DNA of 64,000 nucleotides from Idiomarina aquatica (lineage in GTDB: Bacteria; Pseudomonadota; Gammaproteobacteria; Enterobacterales; Alteromonadaceae), in the NCBI RefSeq assembly GCF_004362895.1, contig NZ_SNXI01000009.1, forward strand, positions 1-64,000, in the 5' to 3' direction. The notes under the pieces are model-generated. The model saw only the letters and a program-made list of their open reading frames with translations, did no database searches and was not told the origin of the DNA. Below are positions 57,277-64,000 of the stretch, piece after piece (the stretch's first letter is position 1; every line of letters begins with the position of its first letter). The position numbers and the translations under genes are program-made.

Positions 57277-58677
57277 ATGAGCCCAAAATCCATGCCTGAT
57301 AACACTCTTAAGTCGTTTGTCCTCGATACCAACATCCTTTTGCATGATCCGCTCGCATTTTTAAACTTCGACGAACATAACGTGATTATTCCTATGGTCG
57401 TGCTGGAAGAACTCGACAATATCAAAGACCGCCACAAAGACGTTAGCCGCGAAGCTCGAGTCGCTATTCGTTCATTAGAGGAGGTTTTAAAAGAGGCAAG
57501 CCCGGAACAAATAATAGCCGGAGTGCCCTTAACTCGAGTACACGGTGATCATCAGGCCAATGGCACCCTGGCTATTTTTCCGGATTATCAACTGGAGCAA
57601 AATGAATCGGTGCTGTCGCTAAAAGAAAATGACCATCGCATTATTCAGGCCGCACTCGAAATTCAGCGCACTCAGTCGCCCGCGGACGTGATCCTGGTCA
57701 CGAAAGACATCAATATGCGCCTAAAAGCAAAGGGTGCAGGCATGCGCTATGTCGAAGATTATCGTACCGATCAGCTGATTGACGATATTCGTTTGCTAAC
57801 CAAGGGCTTTTACGAATTTGAAGGTGATTTTTGGGCGCAGGTAAAGGATGTTTCTACCCAACAGGAGGGGCGTGATGCCTATCACACGGTGTCACGGAGT
57901 GTGTTGCCGCAGGTCTTTCATAACGAGTACATTGTTGATGACACGCACACCTTTGCCAGCCGAGTCGATAGCTACGACGACGTCAGTGTGACGCTGCAGG
58001 ATCTGGGTTACGACCGCATGATGGCTTATAATGCATGGGGCGTAAGACCTAAAAATATTTATCAGGCGATGGCGCTGCATGCGTTGCTTGATACGCATAT
58101 GGATATGGTGGTATTAACCGGTCCGGCGGGTTCAGGTAAAACCTTGTTAGCCTTATCGGCCGCGTTAGAGATGGTGGTGGAGCAAGGGATATACGAGAAG
58201 ATTATCGTAACGCGAAACACCCCTGAAATAGCAGAATCGATTGGTTTCCTGCCGGGTACTGAAGAGGAAAAAATGGCGCCCTGGCTGTCCGCGATTACTG
58301 ACTCGCTGGAAGTATTGCACCGCCATGACGAAAGTATGGACTCCAGCCTGAATTACATCATGAAAAAGGCTAATATTCAGTTTAAATCGCTCAACTTTAT
58401 GCGCGGGCGCAGCATCCAGAATGCGGTGGTAATTCTGGATGAAGCGCAGAACCTGACCGCATCTCAACTTAAAACTCTGATTACCCGTTGTGGTGAAAAT
58501 ACCAAGCTAGTGGTGTCCGGTAATTTAGCGCAGATCGATAGCTATTACTTAACTGCCGTTACCTCTGGTTTAACCTACATCGTGGAGCGATTTAAAGACT
58601 ACCCCGGTAGTGCCACGATTAACCTCAATGGTGTTGTCAGGAGTGCTTTGGCAAAATTCGCCGAGGAACATTTATAA
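57277..58677 (+). CDS. PIN-PhoH fusion ATPase
   Basis: This 466-residue protein joins an N-terminal PIN nuclease-like domain (about 10-140) to a PhoH ATPase domain. The PIN acidic residues are in VLDTNILLHDP and VTKDINMRLKAKG. The PhoH part has Walker A TGPAGSGKTLLAL and Walker B VVILDEAQN. Such fusions are thought to unwind and cut RNA, from work on PhoH2 relatives. The ATG at 57277 is chosen over GTG 57274 for its distance to AAGG. It ends one base before the stop of the opposing gene. Confidence 0.92.
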   Translation: MSPKSMPDNTLKSFVLDTNILLHDPLAFLNFDEHNVIIPMVVLEELDNIKDRHKDVSREARVAIRSLEEVLKEASPEQIIAGVPLTRVHGDHQANGTLAIFPDYQLEQNESVLSLKENDHRIIQAALEIQRTQSPADVILVTKDINMRLKAKGAGMRYVEDYRTDQLIDDIRLLTKGFYEFEGDFWAQVKDVSTQQEGRDAYHTVSRSVLPQVFHNEYIVDDTHTFASRVDSYDDVSVTLQDLGYDRMMAYNAWGVRPKNIYQAMALHALLDTHMDMVVLTGPAGSGKTLLALSAALEMVVEQGIYEKIIVTRNTPEIAESIGFLPGTEEEKMAPWLSAITDSLEVLHRHDESMDSSLNYIMKKANIQFKSLNFMRGRSIQNAVVILDEAQNLTASQLKTLITRCGENTKLVVSGNLAQIDSYYLTAVTSGLTYIVERFKDYPGSATINLNGVVRSALAKFAEEHL

Positions 58678-58678
58678 G

Positions 58679-59671
58679 TTAGTTTATCGCAGCAGTGCGG
58701 TACTGACCGTTGTCGATATAAAACTGACTTTGCGATGCAATTTGGCCGGCCGGCATCTGTGCTGGCCCTGCCACTTCAACTAATACCATTTTCGTTCCCT
58801 CAACAGTGATAATACTGTCATCAGGCTGTGGTGCCATTGCGATGGCGAACAGTGCATGGCCGGGCAAGTAGACGATGGCCATTTTTGCCGACGGAATAAT
58901 AGGTCGCAGCAACGATGACATTAAACTGGCTTTGCTATCACAGTCGCCCTGATTGTAAAAAATCACTTGGTTGGGAGGAAGAAAGCCATCGCCGCGGTTA
59001 TGGATACCATCGTCGAGCGCATTGTAAGGAATGGCCTGTATAAACTGTGCGATAAAGTCGGTATAGCCGCGCCGACTGTTGTCTCTTAAAGTCTCGCCAA
59101 TAGCATTAACCAGTGGATTAAACAGCGGCTCTTGTTGGCGTGCGATAGCGACGGCATCAGGAATAATACCTTGTTCCCCCGAGGGCAGGGTTAGGTGGCG
59201 GTAGTAATTGCTTTGTAAGTAATCTTGCCAACGCTGTCGGTAATATTGGCGAAGGCGTTCTGCTTGTTGTCGATAGCGCTGTTGCTGTTGGCTATCGCGA
59301 GCTTCGCGAACGTTAATGCTTAATTGTTGCTCTCGTGGTGCTAGACTAACTTCCACACCGCGCCAGTTTTGTTGCCGAATGTAGCGATTAAGCTGTTGAA
59401 ATAATTCGCGGTTTGCGCGCTTTTTGTTGTAGTTTCTGAAACGCTTAAACGGAGCCAGGAACTCTGTCTGATTAACTTCAAACTGGAGCGTTCTGGGTTG
59501 GCTGTTAGAGGGTTGCCAGGTATATGAAAAGTTTGTGTCGTCGCTGTCAGGGAGTTGGCTACGTTCAAAGACGAGCTGTTGGGCCTTGGCACTGACCGCA
59601 ACGAGGCAGAAAACAACAAACAGCGCTGTGGCCAATCCGTTAAACATTAAGCAGGACTGGCCAAAACGCAT
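58679..59671 (-). CDS. Secreted protein, possible transglutaminase-like fold
   Basis: I do not recognise this 330-residue protein firmly. It has a signal-anchor or signal peptide (about 12-31, ending in SAKA). The middle is highly charged and rich in Q and R (about 115-150). The C-terminal part has a Cys in NQGDCDSKASLMSSLLR (C244), a His in LPGHALFAI (H272) and an acidic residue in TVEGTKMVLVE (E291). This spacing suggests a transglutaminase-like cysteine-histidine-acid triad, which is inference. It follows a small unknown gene after only five bases, so they form a unit. Confidence 0.7.
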   Translation of the reverse strand: MRFGQSCLMFNGLATALFVVFCLVAVSAKAQQLVFERSQLPDSDDTNFSYTWQPSNSQPRTLQFEVNQTEFLAPFKRFRNYNKKRANRELFQQLNRYIRQQNWRGVEVSLAPREQQLSINVREARDSQQQQRYRQQAERLRQYYRQRWQDYLQSNYYRHLTLPSGEQGIIPDAVAIARQQEPLFNPLVNAIGETLRDNSRRGYTDFIAQFIQAIPYNALDDGIHNRGDGFLPPNQVIFYNQGDCDSKASLMSSLLRPIIPSAKMAIVYLPGHALFAIAMAPQPDDSIITVEGTKMVLVEVAGPAQMPAGQIASQSQFYIDNGQYRTAAIN

Positions 59672-59676
59672 CGTGA

Positions 59677-59967
59677 TTAGAACTTCATTTCGGTAATGGG
59701 GCTTTCTTCAAACTTCAAATCGATTTGATATTCTACGCCACCGGCACGGACAAAGAAGTAAGTCTTATCGCGTTTGAACAATTCTTGTAGCGAGACGATC
59801 TTAACGCCGGGGCGACGCTCCTGACCCCAGTCAGACATCTCCACGCCGGAGCGTGTTACTAAGATATTTTTGTACCGCTCATTGGTAACGAGTAACAGTT
59901 TTTTGTTCTCGTCTTTCAGCATGATGGTATTGCCCGTTAAGGTGTAAGGTTCTTCATTACCAAACAC
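59677..59967 (-). CDS. Small soluble protein, unknown function
   Basis: This 96-residue protein is not recognised. It has no signal peptide or membrane helix, is rich in charged residues, and looks like a small beta-rich fold (repeated short hydrophobic strands such as KLLLVTNERY, KNILVTRSG and KTYFFVRAGG). It starts at GTG 59967 behind GGAG with a good distance. The next gene, the possible transglutaminase-like protein, starts five bases after its stop. The ruvX group lies 87 bases upstream. Confidence 0.7.
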   Translation of the reverse strand: MFGNEEPYTLTGNTIMLKDENKKLLLVTNERYKNILVTRSGVEMSDWGQERRPGVKIVSLQELFKRDKTYFFVRAGGVEYQIDLKFEESPITEMKF

Positions 59968-60054
59968 GAGGTTACTCCTTCCAAAAGTTATAGGCGATAC
60001 TATAACGAAATATTAAAGATTAACCAACATGACGTCAATTAGACACCAGTCGTA

Positions 60055-60468
60055 TTAGTCATTAAGTTGATTTAGGTAGTCCTCAACGATCAATAGTGCG
60101 GCGGTACTGTCGACTTTTCCCTTGTCCAAATTGCGAAAGCCGCCACGATCGAACAGTTGCTCTCGTGCCGCTGTCGAGGTTAGTCGTTCGTCCTGAAACT
60201 TTACAGGTAAACCAAAGCGCCCGTGTAATCGGTTGCCAAATTTACGTGCGCGGGCTGTTAATGGCTGCTCTGACCCATCCATGTTCAGCGGCAATCCCAC
60301 CACTAACTGTTGTGGCTGCCACTCCTTAAGCAGTTTTTCTATAACAGTCCAGTCCGGAATGCCTTCTTTGGCTTTTATTGCGGTAAGTACCGAAGCCGTG
60401 CCAGTCACGGTTTGACCCACCGCGATGCCAATACTTTTGGTGCCAAAGTCGAAACCCAGCAAGGTCAT
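60055..60468 (-). CDS. ruvX: Putative pre-16S rRNA nuclease / Holliday junction resolvase YqgF
   Basis: This 137-residue RNase H-like nuclease has [15 protein letters not shown] at the N-terminus with the first catalytic aspartate, [12 protein letters not shown] with the glutamate region, and [11 protein letters not shown]. Homologues act in 16S rRNA 5'-end maturation, and the DNA junction role is older and debated. It overlaps yqgE by four bases (ATGA), as in E. coli. Confidence 0.95.
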   Translation of the reverse strand: MTLLGFDFGTKSIGIAVGQTVTGTASVLTAIKAKEGIPDWTVIEKLLKEWQPQQLVVGLPLNMDGSEQPLTARARKFGNRLHGRFGLPVKFQDERLTSTAAREQLFDRGGFRNLDKGKVDSTAALLIVEDYLNQLND

Positions 60469-61022
60469 GCGTGGCCTACGTCCGGTCCAAGTTGCCAGAC
60501 ATCGAAACCGAGTTTTTCAGTGGCTTTTTGCCAGCGGTCTTTTACCGGCGTGTTAAAAATAATATCGGGGTCGGCAGGGATAGAAAGCCAGGCGTTTTCT
60601 GCCAGTTCTTTTTCCAATTGGCCGGCCTCCCAACCTGCGTATCCCAGTGTCAGGAGAAATTTTAACGGCGCTGCTGATGAACCCAGTGCTTCTAAAATAT
60701 CCCGCGAGGTAGTAACCATGATGTCATCACTTAACTTAAGGCTGCTGCGCCAGTTTTCCTGGGGCGGATGGATGACGAAGCCTCGCTCTTGACCTACAGG
60801 ACCACCCTGATAAACCGGGCCCTGAAGAGATGCAGTTGCATCGGGATAAATAATTTCGAGCTTATCTAACAAACTATCGACATTCAGATTGGCAGGTTGA
60901 TTAATAATCAGCCCCATCGCACCGTCCTCGTTATGCTCGCAGATATACGTCACGCTGCGCTTAAACAACGGGTCATCCATTGTTGGCGTAGCAATTAAAA
61001 AGTGATTCTGTAAGCTTTCCAT
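60465..61022 (-). CDS. yqgE: YqgE (AlgH) family protein
   Basis: This 185-residue protein belongs to UPF0301. The N-terminal [23 protein letters not shown] and [10 protein letters not shown] are diagnostic (here given in parts). Its molecular role is unclear; a relative was linked to alginate control in Pseudomonas. It sits between gshB and ruvX on the same strand with tight spacing. Confidence 0.94.
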   Translation of the reverse strand: MESLQNHFLIATPTMDDPLFKRSVTYICEHNEDGAMGLIINQPANLNVDSLLDKLEIIYPDATASLQGPVYQGGPVGQERGFVIHPPQENWRSSLKLSDDIMVTTSRDILEALGSSAAPLKFLLTLGYAGWEAGQLEKELAENAWLSIPADPDIIFNTPVKDRWQKATEKLGFDVWQLGPDVGHA

Positions 61023-61074
61023 CGGTGACTCCTTAACATTCGATAGTTTAAATATCGGTACGATGGCAATAATT

Positions 61075-62028
61075 TCAATGCTTATTCGCTAGTTTTTCAT
61101 CGATGGCTGCAAATAGCCTGGCGGCGATGTTTATGTCATAGGCCGCTTCAATCTCGCGCATACAGGTGGGGCTGGTTACGTTTATCTCTGTGACCTTGTC
61201 TCCGATAACATCCAGCCCAACCAACATTAACCCTTTAGCTTTTAGCGTGGGTCCTATCGCCCGCGCGATTGCCCAGTCTGATTCTGACAGCGGCTGCGGG
61301 CGACCACTACCGCCTGCGGCTAAATTACCCCGTGTTTCGCCAGCCGATGGTACGCGAGCCAGGGCATAGGGCATGGGTTCACCGTCCACAATCAAAATAC
61401 GCTTATCGCCGTCCTTGATGGCTGGCAGGTACTTCTGTGCCATCGCGTAACGCGTGCCTTTTTGCGTTAACGTCTCGATAATAACGCCCAGGTTAGAGCC
61501 GTCACGGCCGACTTTGAATATCGACGCTCCACCCATGCCATCAAGCGGTTTCATAATAACCTCACCATGGGTTTTATGAAATTCACGCAGCACGTCGCTG
61601 TTTGCGCTTACCAGAGTGTCAGCGATGTGTTCAGCAAACCAGCTGGTATAAAGTTTCTCGTTACAATCGCGCAAGCTTTGTGGATTATTTACGACCAGCG
61701 CACCGTCGCGTTCTGCCAGCGAAAACATATGTGTGGCATATAAAAACTCGCTGTCGAAAGGGGGATCTTTGCGCATCATAATAACGTCGAAATCACCAAG
61801 CCGGACACGCTCGTCTTCACCCAGCTGATAAAAGTCAGTAACTTGGTCAGTCACCTTAACTTTGCGGGTAACGGCATAGGGTGTGCCATTGTCGATGAGT
61901 AGGTCGCCCATCTCGACGTAATAACATTGGTAGCCCTGTGTCTGAGCCTCCAACAACAAACGAAAACTGGTATCTTTAACGGTTTTAACGTCCGCAATGG
62001 GATCCATCACCATGGCAAGCTTTCTCAT
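61075..62028 (-). CDS. gshB: Glutathione synthetase
   Basis: This 317-residue ATP-grasp enzyme adds glycine to gamma-glutamylcysteine. The N-terminus MVMDPIADVKTVKDTSF, the ATP-binding KPLDGMGGASIFKV and INVTSPTCMREIE near the C-terminus are family features. It lies between rsmE (27-base gap) and yqgE, as in many gammaproteobacteria. The first pathway enzyme, gshA, is not in the window. Confidence 0.97.
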   Translation of the reverse strand: MRKLAMVMDPIADVKTVKDTSFRLLLEAQTQGYQCYYVEMGDLLIDNGTPYAVTRKVKVTDQVTDFYQLGEDERVRLGDFDVIMMRKDPPFDSEFLYATHMFSLAERDGALVVNNPQSLRDCNEKLYTSWFAEHIADTLVSANSDVLREFHKTHGEVIMKPLDGMGGASIFKVGRDGSNLGVIIETLTQKGTRYAMAQKYLPAIKDGDKRILIVDGEPMPYALARVPSAGETRGNLAAGGSGRPQPLSESDWAIARAIGPTLKAKGLMLVGLDVIGDKVTEINVTSPTCMREIEAAYDINIAARLFAAIDEKLANKH

Positions 62029-62055
62029 TACAGTATCCTTTTAATGCAAAGTTCG

Positions 62056-62793
62056 TTAGGCCAGGTCACCTAATTCATATTGGATAACACTTAGCGCGGT
62101 CAACGCTGCCGTTTCGGTTCTTAAAATACGCGGGCCTATTCGTATCGGTTTAAACTGGCCGCGTTTGGCTAAATCGACTTCTGCTTCAGTAAAACCACCC
62201 TCGGGCCCAATCAGCAAGGCAACTGACGCTGGCTGGTCAGCGCCGGTTAGTTGGCGCAGTGGTAGCGGCGCATAAGGGTCGAGTGTCAGTTTTAAATCGG
62301 CGGTAACTTGCTGCACAAAGTTTGCCACCGTCTGAGCTGCGTGCACCACCGGTACACGGCTTCTGCCACACTGTTCACATGCGGAGATGACGACCTTTTG
62401 CCATTGTTGCTGTTTCTTCTCTAGTCGCTCACCGGTAAGCTTAACGCCGCAACGGTCGCTAAACAGCGGGGTGATCTCCGCAACGCCCAGCTCAACGGAT
62501 TTTTGTAAGGCAAAATCCATCCGGTCACCGCGTGAGATTACCTGGCCTAAGTGAACACTTACTGTTGACTCAGAGTCGTTACTCTCTACCGCAACAACAC
62601 GCGCCGATGCACTGCGTTTATCGACCTCCAGCAATTCAGCCTGATAATCATTGCCATCGCCATTAAACAGGCATACCGGCTGTTCGTTGCTCATCCGCAG
62701 CGCCTTTACGCTGTGCTGAAATGCATCGGCTGAAAGTTTAACCTGATCACCAACAGCAAGGTTGCCCGGATGAAATAGTCGCGGAATTCGCAT
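62056..62793 (-). CDS. rsmE: 16S rRNA (uracil-1498-N3)-methyltransferase
   Basis: This 245-residue SPOUT methyltransferase modifies U1498 of 16S rRNA. It has a PUA-like N-terminal domain (MRIPRLFHPGN) and a knotted SAM domain with LGQVISRGDRMDF, LIGPEGGFTEAEV and LGPRILRTETA-like IGPRILRTETAALTAL. The ATG at 62793 is preferred over a TTG one codon upstream. It diverges from metK. Confidence 0.96.
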   Translation of the reverse strand: MRIPRLFHPGNLAVGDQVKLSADAFQHSVKALRMSNEQPVCLFNGDGNDYQAELLEVDKRSASARVVAVESNDSESTVSVHLGQVISRGDRMDFALQKSVELGVAEITPLFSDRCGVKLTGERLEKKQQQWQKVVISACEQCGRSRVPVVHAAQTVANFVQQVTADLKLTLDPYAPLPLRQLTGADQPASVALLIGPEGGFTEAEVDLAKRGQFKPIRIGPRILRTETAALTALSVIQYELGDLA

Positions 62794-62813
62794 CAATTCT
62801 TCTCTTGTGTAGT

Positions 62814-62837
62814 GGACTTTTAGACGTCCAGAAGTAG
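62814..62837 (+). promoter_or_regulatory. Candidate MetJ operator (tandem met boxes) upstream of metK
   Basis: Three contiguous 8-mers, GGACTTTT, AGACGTCC and AGAAGTAG, match the met box consensus AGACGTCT at 5, 7 and 5 of 8 positions. They lie about 75 bases before the metK start, in the rsmE-metK gap. MetJ represses metK in gammaproteobacteria when SAM is plentiful. metJ is not in the window. Confidence 0.45.
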
Positions 62838-62912
62838 AAAAAGTTTTACTGATCGGTTACATTAGCATCTTAGTACTATTAGCTTTAATCAAAATAAAGG
62901 AATGAAGGGCAT

Positions 62913-64000
62913 ATGTCACGTCACCTGTTTACTTCAGAGTCTGTTTCTGAGGGACATCCGGACAAAATTGCGGATCAAATTTCTGATGCCGTTTTGGATG
63001 CAATTCTTACCGATGATCCTCGTGCTCGGGTTGCCTGTGAAACATACGTTAAAACGGGCATGGTGCTGGTAGGCGGCGAAATATCAACCAATGCCTGGGT
63101 TGATATCGAGGAGCTTACCCGAAATACCATCAAAGACGTAGGTTATGTGCATTCAGACATGGGTTTTGATGCTAATTCGTGCGCGGTATTAAACGCCATT
63201 GGTAAACAAAGCACGGATATCAACCAAGGTGTTGATCGAGACCACCCTGAAGAGCAGGGTGCCGGTGATCAGGGCTTGATGTTTGGTTACGCTTCAAATG
63301 AAACGTCGGTGTTGATGCCGGCGCCGATTACCTATGCTCATCGAGTGGTACAACGCCAGTCTCAGGTGCGCAAAGACGGCACTTTGCCGTGGTTACGACC
63401 GGATGCTAAAAGCCAGTTAACCTTTGTTTATGAGAACGGCAAGCCTGTTGCGATCGACACGGTGGTGTTATCAACGCAGCACCATGAAGATATCTCTCAG
63501 GCGCAGTTAAAAGAAGCTGTGATGGAAGAAATTATCAAACCGGTTCTGCCGCAGCAGTGGGTCAGTAAAGACACCAAGTTTCATATCAACCCAACCGGGC
63601 GCTTTGTTATCGGCGGCCCTATGGGCGACTGTGGCCTGACAGGACGTAAAATCATTGTTGATACTTACGGCGGTATGGCACGTCATGGTGGTGGCGCGTT
63701 CTCGGGTAAGGATCCGTCTAAAGTTGACCGCAGCGCTGCCTACGCGGCGCGTTACGTTGCCAAAAACCTGGTTGCTGCCGGGTTGGCTGAACGATGTGAA
63801 ATTCAGGTTTCGTACGCAATTGGTGTAGCCGAACCAACCTCTATTAGCATTGATACCTTTGGCACCTCACGCCATGACGAGGAATCGCTGATTGCGCTGG
63901 TGCGCCGACATTTCGATCTGCGCCCTTATGGACTAATAAAAATGCTGGATTTAGAGCGCCCCATTTATCGCGCAACATCAGCTTATGGTCACTTCGGTCG
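62913..64000 (+). CDS. metK: S-adenosylmethionine synthetase (cut by window end)
   Basis: The open frame reads [18 protein letters not shown] at its start and continues to the window edge without a stop (362 full codons). The enzyme makes SAM from methionine and ATP. GHPDK, the family segment [12 protein letters not shown] and the phosphate-binding [16 protein letters not shown] region are present. E. coli MetK is 384 residues, so only about 20 C-terminal residues are missing. AAGG lies before the ATG. The gene is preceded by the possible MetJ site. Confidence 0.97.
   Translation, partial: MSRHLFTSESVSEGHPDKIADQISDAVLDAILTDDPRARVACETYVKTGMVLVGGEISTNAWVDIEELTRNTIKDVGYVHSDMGFDANSCAVLNAIGKQSTDINQGVDRDHPEEQGAGDQGLMFGYASNETSVLMPAPITYAHRVVQRQSQVRKDGTLPWLRPDAKSQLTFVYENGKPVAIDTVVLSTQHHEDISQAQLKEAVMEEIIKPVLPQQWVSKDTKFHINPTGRFVIGGPMGDCGLTGRKIIVDTYGGMARHGGGAFSGKDPSKVDRSAAYAARYVAKNLVAAGLAERCEIQVSYAIGVAEPTSISIDTFGTSRHDEESLIALVRRHFDLRPYGLIKMLDLERPIYRATSAYGHFG

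Noticed and set aside
1-64000. CRISPR arrays, insertion sequences, prophage genes, integrons or tRNA genes
   Set aside because: No regular direct repeats with spacers, no transposase, integrase or phage proteins, and no tRNA-like T-loop with matching acceptor stem were seen.

Overview
The window looks like a stretch of core chromosome from a marine gammaproteobacterium of the Alteromonadales, probably Idiomarinaceae. This placement is inference. It rests on the PanP-type decarboxylase beside panC-panB, the unlinked long-form PyrB, the amgK-murU-djlA block beside lptD, and best-recalled gene orders. No prophage, insertion sequence, CRISPR array or integron was seen, and base composition looks even throughout.

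Layout. Positions 1-363 hold the last bases of a 23S rRNA, a spacer without tRNA, a complete 5S rRNA and a strong terminator. Positions 583-7963 (plus strand) carry a TonB-dependent receptor, a small membrane protein, a PCu(A)C copper chaperone coupled to a DUF2333 protein, an outer-membrane barrel protein, and a REC-DUF3369-GGDEF-EAL signalling protein. Positions 7976-12027 (minus) hold a three-gene cluster (DUF3299 protein, FtsX-like permease with a His-rich loop, LolD-like ATPase), then ppa and fbp. Positions 12162-18260 (plus) hold mpl, ubiX, a two-gene ABC-2 exporter, a TrmB-like methyltransferase and panP. Positions 18234-24001 (minus) hold panC, panB, folK, pcnB, gluQ, dksA and sfsA. 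Positions 24058-30113 (plus) hold pepB, hrpB and mrcB. Positions 30155-34693 (minus) hold hemL, pyrB, hemJ and a ClC chloride transporter.

Positions 34787-37346 (plus) hold a coiled-coil membrane protein, erpA and pepQ. anmK and mepM (minus) face tyrS (plus). The 428-base gap after tyrS holds two large hairpin repeats that share a core in opposite orientation. A chemoreceptor follows, then the classic lptD-surA-pdxA-rsmA-apaG-apaH operon (minus, 43694-50281). amgK-murU-djlA (plus) diverge from lptD. DUF3530, rluA and rapA (minus), a PIN-PhoH protein (plus), an unrecognised gene pair, ruvX-yqgE-gshB-rsmE (minus) and metK (plus, cut by the window end) complete the window.

How the genes work together. 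Several genes serve the envelope: peptidoglycan synthesis (mrcB), hydrolysis (mepM), recycling (mpl, anmK, amgK, murU), and LPS and outer-membrane assembly (lptD, surA). Pantothenate synthesis is nearly complete locally, with PanP as the probable beta-alanine source. Tetrapyrrole genes hemL and hemJ lie close together.

The most notable points are the paired repeat elements at 41266-41606, pcnB, which can only begin at a non-AUG, non-GUG, non-UUG codon, the His-rich ABC/DUF3299 cluster, and the unrecognised pair at 58679-59967. No clearly new large system is evident; most of the window is ordinary core genome.
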